Assembly (NCBI GenBank): GCA_963777285.1
Contig: CAVZPR010000001.1
Location: 248,001-312,000, forward strand
From: JAFARE01 sp963777285
Lineage (GTDB): Bacteria > Chloroflexota > Dormibacteria > Aeolococcales > Aeolococcaceae
Direction of reading: 5' to 3'
Length of the DNA stretch: 64,000 bases
Shown here: piece by piece, positions 16,863 through 26,683 of the stretch
How the letters are laid out: the number at the start of each line of letters is the position of its first letter
How positions within the stretch are numbered: position 1 is the first letter of the stretch
Made by a program: the position numbers and the translations under genes
Notes under the pieces: model-generated
Seen by the model: the letters and a program-made list of their open reading frames with translations, nothing else
What the model was told of the DNA's origin: nothing
Databases searched by the model: none

Positions 16863-19026
16863 ATGACGGGCTTGCGGTTTTATGCGAAACAGGGTGCGCG
16901 CGGCCCGGGCGGGCGCCGCATCCTGCTGATCGTCGCGGCTGCTGCGGTTGTGTCCGGATCGCTGATCGGCGTCGCCGGTCCTGCGGGAGCAACCGGCGCG
17001 AACGGCGTAGTCCGCACCCAATCTCTGGGCCAGGCGGGGACACCGCACATCACCACCGGTGCCGTTACGTTGAGCACGCGCACGCATCCGTCGATGGCGG
17101 GATCCGCTGCTGCGACGCGACGGCACACGACCTCGTACAGGGTGCAGCCGGACGTCGTCCGTCGCGCGCAGGGCGCGAAGCGGAAGCCGGGAGCCACACT
17201 CGCCATTCCGACTGTGAACTGCACCACTGCCTCCGCAGGCTGCGACGCGATCAGCACGAGCAACGGTGGGGCGATCACCCAGCCACATGCCTTGAACGCC
17301 ACGGCGAACGGCAACATCTACGGCTTCGACATCGAGCCGCCGGATCAGCAGCTGTGCGCGGGCAATGGCTACGTGATGGAAGGGATCAACATCGGCGAGA
17401 TCCAGGTGTTCAACGCGAATGTGCATCCGGTGTCGGGCATAACGTCGCTTGACAGCCTCATGGGGCTCACAGCCCGCGGCTGGAGCAGCGGTGGCGACGT
17501 CACGTGCCTCTATGACCCTGACAACGGCGGCCACTGGTTCATCATCGAGATCGTCTCAACGAACAGTGAGGCGAGCGGTGGCCCGTTTACCGGGTGCTTC
17601 GCGGGAGTCAAGAACCACTGCCGCGAAGGTCTCGCGGTGAGCACGACCAACAACCCGCTGGCCACGTCCTGGAACGTCTACTTCCTCAATCCCAACAAAC
17701 TCAGCCCGACTGACCAGGGCGCGGGCTACCTGCTCAACGACTTTGCCAAGCTGGGCAACACCCGGGATGCGCTTCTGGTGTCGTACGACGAGTTCATCCT
17801 CAATCCCAAGTTGATCCCGCCGTGCCCGGCGTTCGGGTGCGTCAGCTTCAACGGTGCGCAGCAGCTCGCGATTCAGAAGACCGCGCTCGAGCTCGGCTAC
17901 AACAGCGCCAACCTGGTGCACGAAAACATGGGGACGGACCCATTCATCCAGCCGCCGGATGGCAACTGCGCCAACGGGTCGACAGCAGGAGTCACCTGCT
18001 GGGGTCCTGTGATCCCGGCGTCGTCTCCGGCGGGCGAGTTCAACAACAACTACGGCGGCAGCGGGTTCATGACGGCAACGCTCGACTTCAACTCGTTCGC
18101 GTTCGGCGTCCCGAATGGAGATAATCGAGTCGCCGTCTTCTTCTGGACTGGCTTGAAGTACCTCGACAGCTTCAACTGCAACGCCTGCCAGCTGATCTCC
18201 TTCGGCGGGCAGCTGTTCACCGGTGTCGAAACCTACATCGATGGCGAGCTCAACTGTCCGGTGAATGCCAGCAACCCGTCCTGTAGCCTGGCGCCGCAAC
18301 GGTTGGGGACGCTGGACCTCGGGACGTACTGCGGAGAGCCAGTGCTGGGCAACCCGCCGATTGCTTCCGTGCCGAAGTGTCCCGAGGAGGGTCTCGCAAC
18401 CAACGGCGACACCGTCTATGAGGCCTCCTATGCCGCTGGACAGATCTGGTTTGCCACGCACACGTACATCAACCAGCAGTTCACGACGGGCAACGAGAAC
18501 TCACATCGGCGCCGCGTACTGGGTGGTCGGCACCAGCCGGTTCACCGGCGCCCAGCAGCTGCTCACCCTCACGAGCCAGGGTTACGTTGCCGCGGCGCAC
18601 GAGGATCTCGAGTTCCCCACACTGGTCGGTGGCACCGGCAACGCCGGTGGCCTGATGTCGTTCACGCTGTCGGGCAACGGCGGTCCCACTCGTGCCGACG
18701 GAGGCGGATTCTTCCCGAGCAGCGCGTACGGACGCGTGACGGCGACTTCCGGCGGCCTCGTGGGCAACAGCATCTACATCGCCGACGTGGGCAAGGCGCC
18801 GCAGGACGGCTTCAGCGAGTATCAGGGCCTGCCTGGCGGTATCCGCCCGCGCTGGGGTGACTACGGCATGGGCTTCTACGTGCCCGGCAAGGGTTTCTAC
18901 TTCGCTACGGAGTACATTCAGCACGCCAACTGCAACCCGGCGTACTGGTACAACGTCGACCCGACCTGCAACGGGACCCGAGATCCCTTCGCAAACTTCG
19001 GGACGTCGGTCAACTTGGTGCCCTGA
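16863..19026 (+). CDS. Secreted protein, PPDQ-x-LC family, one frameshift
   Basis: A large secreted protein, about 720 residues if the frame is restored. The signal peptide (roughly 18-45) ends near AGATG. The core contains FDIEPPDQQLCAGNGYV and many Cys/Asn/Gly residues. The last 170 residues, read in the next frame from about 18505, contain LMSFTLSGNG, PSSAYGRV and RWGDYGMGFYVPG. Around 18500 the frame GNENS must shift by one missing base to continue as HIGAAYWVVG. A paralogue at 29548-31218 shares EPPDQ-x-LC-x-GNG, FTLSG, PSAAY and RWGDY, so the family is real. Function is unknown; the fold may be a beta-propeller. GGAGGG precedes the ATG and a strong terminator follows. Pseudogene or base-call error are both possible. 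Confidence 0.7.
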
Positions 19027-19057
19027 TCGTGCAGGAGGCTCGAGCCTAGAAGTACAC

Positions 19058-19087
19058 GGGCCCGGCGTCAACGGCGCCGGGCCCTTT
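19058..19087 (+). terminator. Rho-independent terminator
   Basis: A perfect 10-bp G+C stem (19058-19067 with 19075-19084), a 7-nt loop, and then TTT, placed 32 bases after the stop of the secreted-protein gene. Confidence 0.7.
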
Positions 19088-19098
19088 GTACAGAGGAG

Positions 19099-19271
19099 TG
19101 GCTTTCGACGGCGAGCTCCTGGAGGAAGACGCCCCATCTGCTGGCGAAGCCAGCGCACTACGTGTCGTCTCCGGGATCCACCCCTAGGACGCTGACCGTC
19201 CCGGCGTCGCGCGGCCGAAAGCCCTCGAGGATCTCGAGTGTCGTGGTCTTCCCGGCGCCGTTCGGGCGCAC
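19099..19271 (-). pseudogene. ABC transporter ATPase fragment
   Basis: On the minus strand GTG at 19271 opens a frame reading VRPNGAGKTTTLEILEGF, a Walker A motif and its helix, then RDAGTVSVLGVDPGDD and a stop (19158). A further piece, VFLQELAVES, appears in another frame near 19132-19103, where a DrrA/CcmA-type ATPase would have its Q-loop. Residues normally between the ARG turn and Walker A are missing. It is a decayed remnant of a larger ATPase gene, one of the signs of decay in this interval. Confidence 0.7.
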
Positions 19272-19275
19272 CGTC

Positions 19276-19618
19276 CCCCTGGCGGGACGGATTGCAACTC
19301 TATGGGTGACAACCTCATCAGCACCGCTGGAGCGATCCCTACGTGGGGCGCGGCAGAATCACATTCGAACCTAGCGACCGCGCAACTGCAGGCGCACAAC
19401 AGCCCAGCGCGCTATTCCTTTCCGCCGGTAGCTTCTTCGCCGCTATCGACTCGGGCGGATATTTCTTCGCGCAACGTGCCTGCCGTAGTTCCTTCTTGTC
19501 CCTCATTCAAGCGCAACTTTCGATTGCTAAGCGCTTCTCGCCGGGGTGGCCGGTAAAGGCGGCGAACCCTCCCTCCGCCAAAGGCCTGGAGTTGATGAAG
19601 TGTCGAGAACTATGAATC
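19276..19618. other. No gene recognised
   Basis: Only short frames without motifs are present. The left edge (19272-19320, minus strand) may hold the eroded N-terminus of the ABC fragment. Confidence 0.45.
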
Positions 19619-19990
19619 CTAGACCCCGAGTCCCCACGCCCTGATCCGTGTAGGCGTGATGCGAATGAACTCGTCGTCGAACACGGACACCAGTTGCTTG
19701 CCACCCGTAGGAACACTGGTGGCGGTGCCACGCACCTCAATCCCGCGTGGCGACCAGGGGGGAATCACGTCATCGATGACGAAGGCGACCTTGGGGTTCC
19801 ACTGTATGTTGCCGTAGTACTTGCGGGCCGAAACTGGCGGCCGGCCACCGAAGTCCACGGTGCCTAACGCCGTGTTGAAGCGGAAAGTGACCGCCACAAT
19901 GTGAGGCTGACCGCCGGCGTCCACCGTGGCCAGTCTGCCCAACCGCTGCGTTGCCATGTACTCGATCTGCGAGTTGGTGAAGTCAGCCAT
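19619..19990 (-). CDS. PPOX-class F420-dependent oxidoreductase
   Basis: 123 residues, the usual length of this split-barrel flavin/F420-binding family. Recognisable stretches are FTNSQIEYMATQRLGRLATV, the strand PHIVAVTFRFN, VDFGGRPPVSARKYY, NPKVAFVIDD and PRGIEVRGTA. Such enzymes reduce substrates with F420H2 in the cytoplasm, and their substrates vary. The ATG at 19990 matches the family start; the longer open frame upstream is ignored. It looks intact although it sits in the decayed interval. Confidence 0.85.
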   Translation of the reverse strand: MADFTNSQIEYMATQRLGRLATVDAGGQPHIVAVTFRFNTALGTVDFGGRPPVSARKYYGNIQWNPKVAFVIDDVIPPWSPRGIEVRGTATSVPTGGKQLVSVFDDEFIRITPTRIRAWGLGV

Positions 19991-20613
19991 ATGGGCATCA
20001 TCGCACTCAAGGCTTGCCTCGGCGGCCTCTCTCGGCTGGTGAGGTCCGGCCGCAGGCCAACGACACAGAAGGGCGTAGGCGCTGTGGCCATCGCAGGTGG
20101 AGTTGAACCGCTTCCGTAGAAGGCTCAGCGTTAGGCCGCGATAGGTAAGTTTGGCGGCGTACCTCCTTTTCATACTCACTGGGCGTTGGGTCAGGCTTGA
20201 GTGGCGACGGTGAGTGTTGTAGAAGCCCTCGATGCCAACACGTCGCGCCGCGGGAACCCCTCATGGCCGGCGAGCCGACACTCGTGCATGCTGTCACGCG
20301 GATGAACGTACCGGACGCTGCTGACGACGATGGACGTGCTGCGTGCCGTCTACAGCGATACCGGTAAGGCAGGTGACGTCGCAACTGGTGGGTGTAGGAC
20401 CCGTTTGTCCTTGCCGATGAGGTGATCTTGCTAGTGGGGACGTGGTTGGCTCGTCGAGGAAGCCAGCGCGTGGATCGCGGCGCAGCGTCAGGCCGGCGGC
20501 CAGTGGGCGGCGGCTTGTCGCGTCGCGCTAGCGCGACGGTGAGCATGTGTCGCAGCGGGGGACGACCCGGCGGTGTGGAGGCCGCGTCGGACACGCCTCC
20601 CGAGACTTCGGTC
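19991..20613. other. No gene recognised
   Basis: About 620 bp with no frame that resembles a known protein and no RNA gene. Frames are short or rich in Arg/Ser. Confidence 0.45.
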
Positions 20614-20933
20614 ATGGCCACTACGGCAAGCGCGGCGGCGACGTCGCGAAGCGACCATGCTGGCCCCGGCGGGTCGCGAGCTGACGCGCTGGCGGACTTC
20701 TTCGCGCTGGCTACCGACATGCTCTGCGTCGCCGGCGTCGACGGCTACTTCAAGATCCTGAATCCGACGTGGAGCCGCGTCCTCGGCTTCAGCGACCACG
20801 AGCTGCTCTCGGAGCCGCATCTCGACTTCGTGCACCCCGACGACCGCGCCGCGACGATCGCCGAAGCCTCGAAGGTCGCCAGCGGCTTCCAGACGATCCA
20901 CTTCCGCAACCGCTACCGCTGCAAGGACGACCC
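20614..20933 (+). pseudogene. Truncated PAS-domain gene
   Basis: From ATG 20614 a short linker leads into a PAS domain: FFALATDMLCVAGVDGYFKI, NPTWSRVLGFSDHELLS, FVHPDDRAAT and FRNRYRCKD. The domain stops before its last strand, exactly where the 57-bp repeat begins (20931). No kinase or output domain follows, and the continuation is not found after the second repeat copy at 25424-25480. It is most likely the 5' remnant of a sensor kinase or diguanylate cyclase gene. Confidence 0.65.
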
Positions 20934-20987
20934 GCCGGTCGGACGTCCCTCATGGAGGCGACCATACGAGCTTCGACCGAAAGAACC
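20931..20987 (+). repeat. 57-bp direct repeat, copy 1
   Basis: Matches 25424-25480 in the same orientation with four substitutions, and similarity ends abruptly on both sides. It truncates the PAS gene. Confidence 0.8.
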
Positions 20988-20996
20988 GTTCGCGTT

Positions 20997-22490
20997 CTAC
21001 TGTGAGTCAGCGCTGTGGGTAATGTCACGCAACGCACGGGAGGCGTTCCCGTCCTGGAGTGCGGCGAGCGCGGCCAGCGCCCTCATGTCCGGAGGCCCAT
21101 TCACCTGTCCGTACGCCTCGATCAAGCAGACGACCTGGGCGTGCGTCCAAAGAACGACGCCTGAGGTGATCGAACCGCTGCTATATGTGTACGCAACAAA
21201 TCCCGTGCCCACGCTGGGCAAGCCAGCCACGGCCTGCGCGTTGCTACCGCTCACATAGCCGCTCGCGAGATCCTGCTCCACCATCTGCGCCTCCTGGGCG
21301 GTCGCTTCCGCCTCCGCCACGCTGCTGACCGAGCTGAATGCATCGCTCTCGGTGCCGAGAAAGCCGGCGCCGCTGATCCCGGCTCCGTCAGCAGTGGGCC
21401 CCGTGTAGGTATATCCCGTCATCTGGGCTCGCTGCAGCACGATAGCGCTCACACGCACGGACGGCGCAACGCCATTGCCCGCGAACGCGAAGTGCGGTCC
21501 GCCGCTGGTGAGCACAACCATCACGGCAACGCCCGCGAAGACTATGCTCCAGCTGCTGATCCAGAGTAGCAAGGGAGCTCGCCGGGCACGTTGCGAGGGC
21601 GCAGGCGCCGCTTCTTCTGGCTGCAGCACAGGGGGGACAGGGAGCTGCCGCGGTGTTGCGAGCAGGTGCAAGTATATTTGCGTCAGCAAGATCACCAAGA
21701 ACGTGCCTCCGAGCGTGTCGCCGGCCGCGCTCGCGAGGAATTCGGCCACCGGGCCGTCGCTCAGCAAGTGCGTGAGTAGTAAGTGCATTGATCCCCAAAG
21801 AACAGCCGACGCGAACAGGCTGCTGAGGAGCCAGACAACCAAGCGAAATGTCTCGCCTCGCGTCAGTTCCCAACAGCGGCGTAGCCCGCCCCACACGGGG
21901 CGACCCTCAAGCACGATCACTGGGACAAGCACCGACCAGCGCACCATTATCGGAGCCAGCGCGATCAGGCCAATGCCGAGCAGTAGGAAGTAGACAACTA
22001 GATTGATCGAGCAGGTTGGGGTGCAGCGGAGTGTGGTGAAGGCAGCGACTGTTGCTCCCGCGTTGTACAGGAAGGAGAGCGCGCTGAACGCGACAAGCAC
22101 CAGCAGCAAACCTCCCAGCAACCGAAGCAGGCGACGCCGCAACCGCCACAGTGTGGGAAAGTACGAAGTCGTCGCATACGCCACGGACAGAGGTGCCGCG
22201 TGTGCAACTTCGACCGACTGCAAGAGCACCACACCCGCATAAAGGACGAGGAGCCCAACGACTGCGCTGGCGAGAGGGCCTGCCAGCAGCCAGGCAACCA
22301 GCACGCAGACTCCGCCCGGCACGTACGTGAGCAACGCCCGCGGTAGCAGTCGCTGCCACTCGCCGGTATAGCTCTCCAGCGCCCGCAGCAATACGTGATC
22401 GACTCGCACCGCGCCTGGCATGCGCTCGACGGTTCCGCTCAGCCACGTCGGTGGCGTCCCCGGTGGTGTGAGCTGCGCTGCCGAGGCCAT
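20997..22490 (-). CDS. Multi-spanning membrane protein, unknown
   Basis: 497 residues. The N-terminal two thirds have about six hydrophobic segments (for example ALLTYVPGGVCVLVAWLL, VVGLLVLYAGVVLL, LLRLLGGLLLVLVAFSALSF, LVVYFLLLGIGLIALAPIMV) with a loop RPVWGGLRRCWELTRGETFRL that resembles membrane domains of the YciC/GDPD-associated type. After a seventh helix (WISSWSIVFAGVAVMVVL) comes an extracytoplasmic domain of about 150 residues rich in Ser/Gly/Ala. ATG at 22490 is preferred over an upstream codon. Its 3' end lies 10 bp from repeat copy 1. No function assigned. Confidence 0.65.
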   Translation of the reverse strand: MASAAQLTPPGTPPTWLSGTVERMPGAVRVDHVLLRALESYTGEWQRLLPRALLTYVPGGVCVLVAWLLAGPLASAVVGLLVLYAGVVLLQSVEVAHAAPLSVAYATTSYFPTLWRLRRRLLRLLGGLLLVLVAFSALSFLYNAGATVAAFTTLRCTPTCSINLVVYFLLLGIGLIALAPIMVRWSVLVPVIVLEGRPVWGGLRRCWELTRGETFRLVVWLLSSLFASAVLWGSMHLLLTHLLSDGPVAEFLASAAGDTLGGTFLVILLTQIYLHLLATPRQLPVPPVLQPEEAAPAPSQRARRAPLLLWISSWSIVFAGVAVMVVLTSGGPHFAFAGNGVAPSVRVSAIVLQRAQMTGYTYTGPTADGAGISGAGFLGTESDAFSSVSSVAEAEATAQEAQMVEQDLASGYVSGSNAQAVAGLPSVGTGFVAYTYSSGSITSGVVLWTHAQVVCLIEAYGQVNGPPDMRALAALAALQDGNASRALRDITHSADSQ

Positions 22491-22743
22491 GGGCGTGTCT
22501 GACGCTCTATACCGAGCGCGGCCACGCGAGCGACGTGGCAATGGTTATAGATCGCATGGCCTTGGTCACGCCGACCTCCGTCGTACCTTCACGTCCACGA
22601 CGGTCGGCCGACCTGACAGCGAGGCTGGGCGCCGCGACTGCCTGGACGGGTGGGGATGAGCGTCCTCGCCGGACGTCCCGTCAATTCATCGAGCCGACAC
22701 GAGATACATACCCGTGCAAAGCCTAGCCGGGATAGGCGTGGTA
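22491..22743. other. No gene recognised
   Basis: The region upstream of the 20997-22490 gene. It presumably carries that gene's promoter; no convincing boxes were seen. Confidence 0.35.
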
Positions 22744-22872
22744 CTACAAACCACTCAGGTACGATCCGGGCTCGCCCAGACAGAACAAGTTCCGCATCCC
22801 TCGCACGGCGCAAAACGGGCAGAAGGGAAAGGCGCCGGGCAGCTCGTTACCGCAGTTCGAGCACCTGGCCAC
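22744..22872 (-). pseudogene. Zinc-ribbon fragment
   Basis: A 42-codon frame from GTG 22872 begins VARCSNCGNELPGAFPFCPF, a CxxC-x12-CxxC zinc ribbon of the kind found at the N-terminus of many membrane or ATPase proteins. The remainder does not resemble anything and ends at a stop. It may be a decapitated gene start or, less likely, a real miniprotein. Confidence 0.4.
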
Positions 22873-22938
22873 GCCCCCGAGTTTCGCCGAAACAGCAGAT
22901 CACCCGCTCCCGAGTGGGCGGGCGTGTGCCCTCCTGCC

Positions 22939-23868
22939 TCACGCTTGCGCTGGGACGATGAAACCGTGGGTTGCTCCGGCCGCGTCGTTGTACGTACCAA
23001 GCAGTGTTCCGTGGTCGTTGATGCACTGGAGGGTACTGCTCACCCCGTTTGGGTCGTCGACGGTTGTGTACTTGCCGTTGCGAAGCACGTAGCCGTGTGT
23101 GACATTGCTGCTGTCGATGTAATAGCCCACCAGGACGTCGTTGTTGTTGATTACGAAGCCAACGGTGCCCTGGCCCGTCGCGGTGCCAGCCTTCGGATCG
23201 TTGAACTCAAAAAAATGCCCATCCCAGTACAGGACAGCGTGATTCACGTCGTTCTTGTCGTGGTAGCCGCCGGCGATCAGACCGTGGTTGTTCACACCGG
23301 CCAGGTAGGTTCCCCCATTCGGTGCGAGAGCCGTTCCTTCACGGGGATCATCGACGCTCGAGTACCTTCCATTTCGCAGAATGAACCCGTGGAGGTGGCC
23401 GGTGCCGTCGACGATGAGCCCGACGATCAGACCCGAACCATTGATGCCTTCTGGAACGGTGCCCTGCGCTGCGCTGGTCCCGGCGGCCGGGTCATCCAGC
23501 GCCGTGAAGTGGCCGTGGCAAAACTCGAATCCGTGGTACGCGTTGCCGCTGTCGAGGTAGTACCCGACCACCACTCCGCCCGGCGATATGCCAATGGGAT
23601 TGGTTCCCTGAAATGGCGCCGTCCCGGCGTGGGGATCATTGATCGCCGTGAAGTGACCATCGTGGTATAGGAAGCCAAAGTTGTCGTTGCTGGCGTTAAC
23701 CCAATCGCCGACGATGTCGCCGCTGTTGTTGATGTCGGACACGAAGGTGCCCTGTCCGCTCCTGGTACCCGCTCTCGGGTGATCGAGCGTGATGAAGTGG
23801 CGAGCGTGCTCTGAAGCCGCCGCAACCCGCGCGGGCGCCACCGACACAAAGAGAACTGCGATTACCAC
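22939..23868 (-). CDS. HAF-repeat secreted protein
   Basis: 309 residues. After a hydrophobic signal (VIAVLFVSVAPARVAAAS) come about six repeats of roughly 45 residues. Each has the form GFxxxxGHFTxxDDPxAGTxxxQGTxxxGINxxGxIVGxYxDSxNxxH, the pattern of the HAF family of extracellular repeats, probably blades of a beta-propeller. A better translation start exists in another frame: an ATG at about 23899 with AGAGGA upstream reads MKLSSS, and a +1 shift near 23880 would join it to YTRRSLVLSSAVV. The N-terminus may therefore be frameshifted. Function unknown, presumably extracellular. Confidence 0.75.
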   Translation of the reverse strand: MVIAVLFVSVAPARVAAASEHARHFITLDHPRAGTRSGQGTFVSDINNSGDIVGDWVNASNDNFGFLYHDGHFTAINDPHAGTAPFQGTNPIGISPGGVVVGYYLDSGNAYHGFEFCHGHFTALDDPAAGTSAAQGTVPEGINGSGLIVGLIVDGTGHLHGFILRNGRYSSVDDPREGTALAPNGGTYLAGVNNHGLIAGGYHDKNDVNHAVLYWDGHFFEFNDPKAGTATGQGTVGFVINNNDVLVGYYIDSSNVTHGYVLRNGKYTTVDDPNGVSSTLQCINDHGTLLGTYNDAAGATHGFIVPAQA

Positions 23869-23930
23869 AGCGCTTGACAGGACGAGCGATCTCCTTGTGT
23901 AACGCGCTCGAACTCAGTTTCATGTTCACG

Positions 23931-24636
23931 TTCCTCTCCCGCTAGTCCCTTAAGTGATCGCAGGCTTGTTTGCGGTCACAGGAGCATCCGCTCATTACGG
24001 GCGTTCGTGTCCGCTTCTTCGTTGATGCCTCATACAGGTCGCCGCGGCGCCACCGACCCGAGCGGCGCGGTGTGCTGCGGTGCGGAATGGTATCCGGAAT
24101 GGGGGCGCTTCGTGTGAGCGACAACCACTCCCGTCCGTCAGACGCGAGTGGACGCGCTTGCGTCGTTTGGAAGCCCACCGCCTCATGCTTGAGGCCAATG
24201 TAGGGAACCAGCGGAAACGCGTACATCGAGTGGTTACCCGATCTTTCGGCAGGGTGTCACGTCGAGGCAGGCCGGCAGGTCACTTTCGATACGGAACGAC
24301 GGCTCACTGTCGCGCAACAGCGGTACAAGCAGTGGTCGCCGAGGGCCTTTACCCCTTCGCTGTCGCGGTGGCGCGAGCGCTGTGGACTTTCGGACCGGTC
24401 CCGCCAAGTCGGGCGCGCGCTCATACAGACCGCGTGCTACGGAAAGTGGGGCGAGTACAAACATGCTGCAACGGAGCGATCGGTCCCGAACAAGCGGGCG
24501 CCCCTCAGAGCGCCTCTGTAGCAACGAAGCAGGTCGCGCGAAGCGCAGGTTCCGGCGGTGTCAGCGTTTGCAAATACTCTTGGCGATCGCGAAGCTAGCG
24601 ACTCCCTCCGGCACGGCAGACGGCCTGACGCGCAGA
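23931..24636. other. No gene recognised (about 700 bp)
   Basis: Frames on both strands give basic, low-complexity translations without motifs. The segment lies between two minus-strand genes and looks eroded. Confidence 0.45.
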
Positions 24637-25458
24637 TCACCCGCCGTCGGATTCGGTGTGAGGTGGGGGTTGAACATCGATTCGAGTAACAGCCAGGTAC
24701 GCGACAAGGACTAGGATCATGAGCGCCAGAACGAGAGCCACGCGACCGTTGCCCAGACCGACGCCACTCACGCTGGCAGGCTTCCCCAGGCCGTCGGCGA
24801 GCGATGCGCCAAGGGGGCGGGTGACAACGTACGCGAACCAGAATGAGAAGACGGCGTTCCAGCGCAACCAGCGATAACCCATGGCGGGTACAGCGATGAC
24901 GGCCGCGAAGAGGAGCGACGAGGGGAAGTACCCGAAGTTGAGGGTGTACGCGGTGAAGTCGCCCAGCGCCGTACCCATGGCGAAGGTGGCCACTACGGCC
25001 GCCCAGTAGAAGGCCTCGCGTCGAGGCGTATCGACGCTGTGGATCGAGAGGGTCCCTTCGATGCGTGACCAACTGATGAAGACCGCGGCCAGGGCGACGG
25101 CATAGATGACCGTCGAGACGGTATAGGAGACGCCGAGTCCCACATGAAGGACGTCAGCCGCCATGGTCCCGAAGGTGCCAACCATCACCACAGCGCCCCA
25201 GTACGTCCAGGCGACATAGCGGCGCATCCTGAACTGGGCTAGCAGCGCGATCACGAACGCGACGAACCCTAATAGCACCGCCAGCTCCGGGACGATCGCA
25301 TGCACCAGGTAGTCCGACGTCGACTCGCCCATAGCGGTCGACAGCAATTTGAGCAACCAGAAGGCTGCGGTTATCTCGGGCACACGTAGAGCCGTTCTAG
25401 CGGTCAGCCACGAAGCGCCGCGGCCCGCCGGTCGAGCGTCCCTCACGGAGGCGACCAT
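24637..25458 (-). CDS. COG4705-type membrane protein
   Basis: Up to 273 residues with seven or eight transmembrane helices. The family pattern is clear: VPEITAAFWLLKLLSTAMGE, STSDYLVH, YVAWTYWGAVVMV, GTMAADVLHVGLGVSYTVST, EGTLSIHSVDTPRREAFYWA, FAMGTALGDFTAYTL and FAYVVTRPLGASLADGLG. Function is unknown in the family. The ATG at 25458 lies inside repeat copy 2, so the first dozen codons come from the repeat. GTG at 25383 (VPEIT) is an alternative start. The original N-terminus may have been replaced when the repeat was inserted. Confidence 0.8.
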   Translation of the reverse strand: MVASVRDARPAGRGASWLTARTALRVPEITAAFWLLKLLSTAMGESTSDYLVHAIVPELAVLLGFVAFVIALLAQFRMRRYVAWTYWGAVVMVGTFGTMAADVLHVGLGVSYTVSTVIYAVALAAVFISWSRIEGTLSIHSVDTPRREAFYWAAVVATFAMGTALGDFTAYTLNFGYFPSSLLFAAVIAVPAMGYRWLRWNAVFSFWFAYVVTRPLGASLADGLGKPASVSGVGLGNGRVALVLALMILVLVAYLAVTRIDVQPPPHTESDGG

Positions 25459-25480
25459 ACGAGATTCGACCGAAAGAACC
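25424..25480 (+). repeat. 57-bp direct repeat, copy 2
   Basis: Second copy of 20931-20987, same orientation, four substitutions. It encloses with copy 1 a block holding three minus-strand genes. Confidence 0.8.
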
Positions 25481-26233
25481 AGGTGTGGCCCCCACCTCTC
25501 AAATCGCGACCCGGCGCCTCATCTCGCGGTACCGCGACGTCGAGGGTAGCTGAAGCTAAGGTCGCGGCTGCGATTGTGCGGGGAAGGCCCCAGGAAGCGT
25601 AGGCCTTGGCGCAGGCCAGGACGGCGGCGATCGCGGCGCACGTCATTCGGCGATCGCGACTCGATCGCGGTGGAAATGCAGCCCCAGCGGAAAGCGACGG
25701 CGGTGGTGGCGCCAATGGTGCTGGCCATCGGGACGGTGGCTTACCGTCTCGACGAAAGTACTCTTGCCAGAATACGACTTCGGCCGCCCAAGAGAGCTCT
25801 GATCTGGGGGACAAGGCATCGCAGGTTCGCGTTCCTGCCTCGCCGAGCTTTCGCCAGCCGTGGCATGAACACACATGCGCGCCGACACCGACAGATGGCA
25901 TCCGCGCAAGTGTCTTCCAGCGACGCTGCGAATGCAAACGTACCTGCGACTCAACATCTTCGGCTCTCCAGCCCCGCGAAGCGCGTTCCGCATGCGCCAT
26001 CGCTGCAGTTGGCTGGCTAATGGTCGCCGAGCGCAACGGTGTGCTGCTGGAGGGCGAGTGTCCGCTGGCGCGTGACCCGCTTTGACTTCTTACTGCTCGC
26101 AGCGACTAGGGGTGGTCTTGTTGAGCTGGGTCGTCGGCGGACCTCGGCGAGCATCGCGCGTTCTGTCTATCCAACCTCAAGCCCCGGCAGCAATCAACGC
26201 CTTGGTCGCCTCACTGGCCATCGGCCGTAACCC
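25481..26233. other. No gene recognised (about 750 bp)
   Basis: Several overlapping frames exist on both strands, but none has a recognisable domain, signal peptide or consistent composition. Confidence 0.45.
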
Positions 26234-26269
26234 GTGTCCGCCGACCCACGTTCATCAGAAGTGCGGTCG

Positions 26270-26683
26270 ATGAAAGAGTTGATCCGCAAGCGGTGGCTTT
26301 GGGAGACGCTGGCGGCAGGGGTTCTCATCATTGCAGCCGCGCTTGCGTTCTGGTTGGGCCAACAAAGAGGGCTGAACCTCCTGCGCGTCCAACGCATCAC
26401 CCCCGATCAAGCAGCGACGGCGATGGCTCACGACCAGTTCTACTCCGACTACAACGAGGCCACGCTGCTCATCTCTGGTTCGGTCGCCTCTATAAACATG
26501 AACGGCGGCACGGCAACAGTAGGATTCGCCATAGCTGGCGCGGTGGCTCAATGCCAGATGCACGGGTCGCCATCCGCAATCAAACTCGGCGCTAGGGTCA
26601 CCATGGTCACCGAAGGCTCGCAGGCTCAACGGCTACCCAACGGAGGCGTGCTGCTCAGCGATTGCATGCCGATCGTCCCGTGA
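26270..26683 (+). CDS. Membrane-anchored OB-fold (tRNA_anti-like) protein
   Basis: 137 residues. A basic N-terminus and one transmembrane helix (about 9-28, WETLAAGVLIIAAALAFWLG) anchor an extracytoplasmic domain. Its pattern, LLISGSVASINMN...ATVGFA...CQM and then LGARVTMVTEGS...GVLLSDCMPI, fits the tRNA_anti-like OB fold seen in small bacterial lipoproteins and secreted proteins. Two Cys (near 96 and 132) could form a disulfide. GTG at 26234 would add 12 residues. Function unknown. Confidence 0.6.
   Translation: MKELIRKRWLWETLAAGVLIIAAALAFWLGQQRGLNLLRVQRITPDQAATAMAHDQFYSDYNEATLLISGSVASINMNGGTATVGFAIAGAVAQCQMHGSPSAIKLGARVTMVTEGSQAQRLPNGGVLLSDCMPIVP

Noticed and set aside
23931..24636. Possible gene on either strand between the HAF and COG4705 genes
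   Set aside because: No start with a ribosome site, no motif, and conflicting overlapping frames.
25481..26085. Transposase or IS remnant after the second 57-bp repeat
   Set aside because: No DDE/HUH motif or terminal inverted repeats could be identified.
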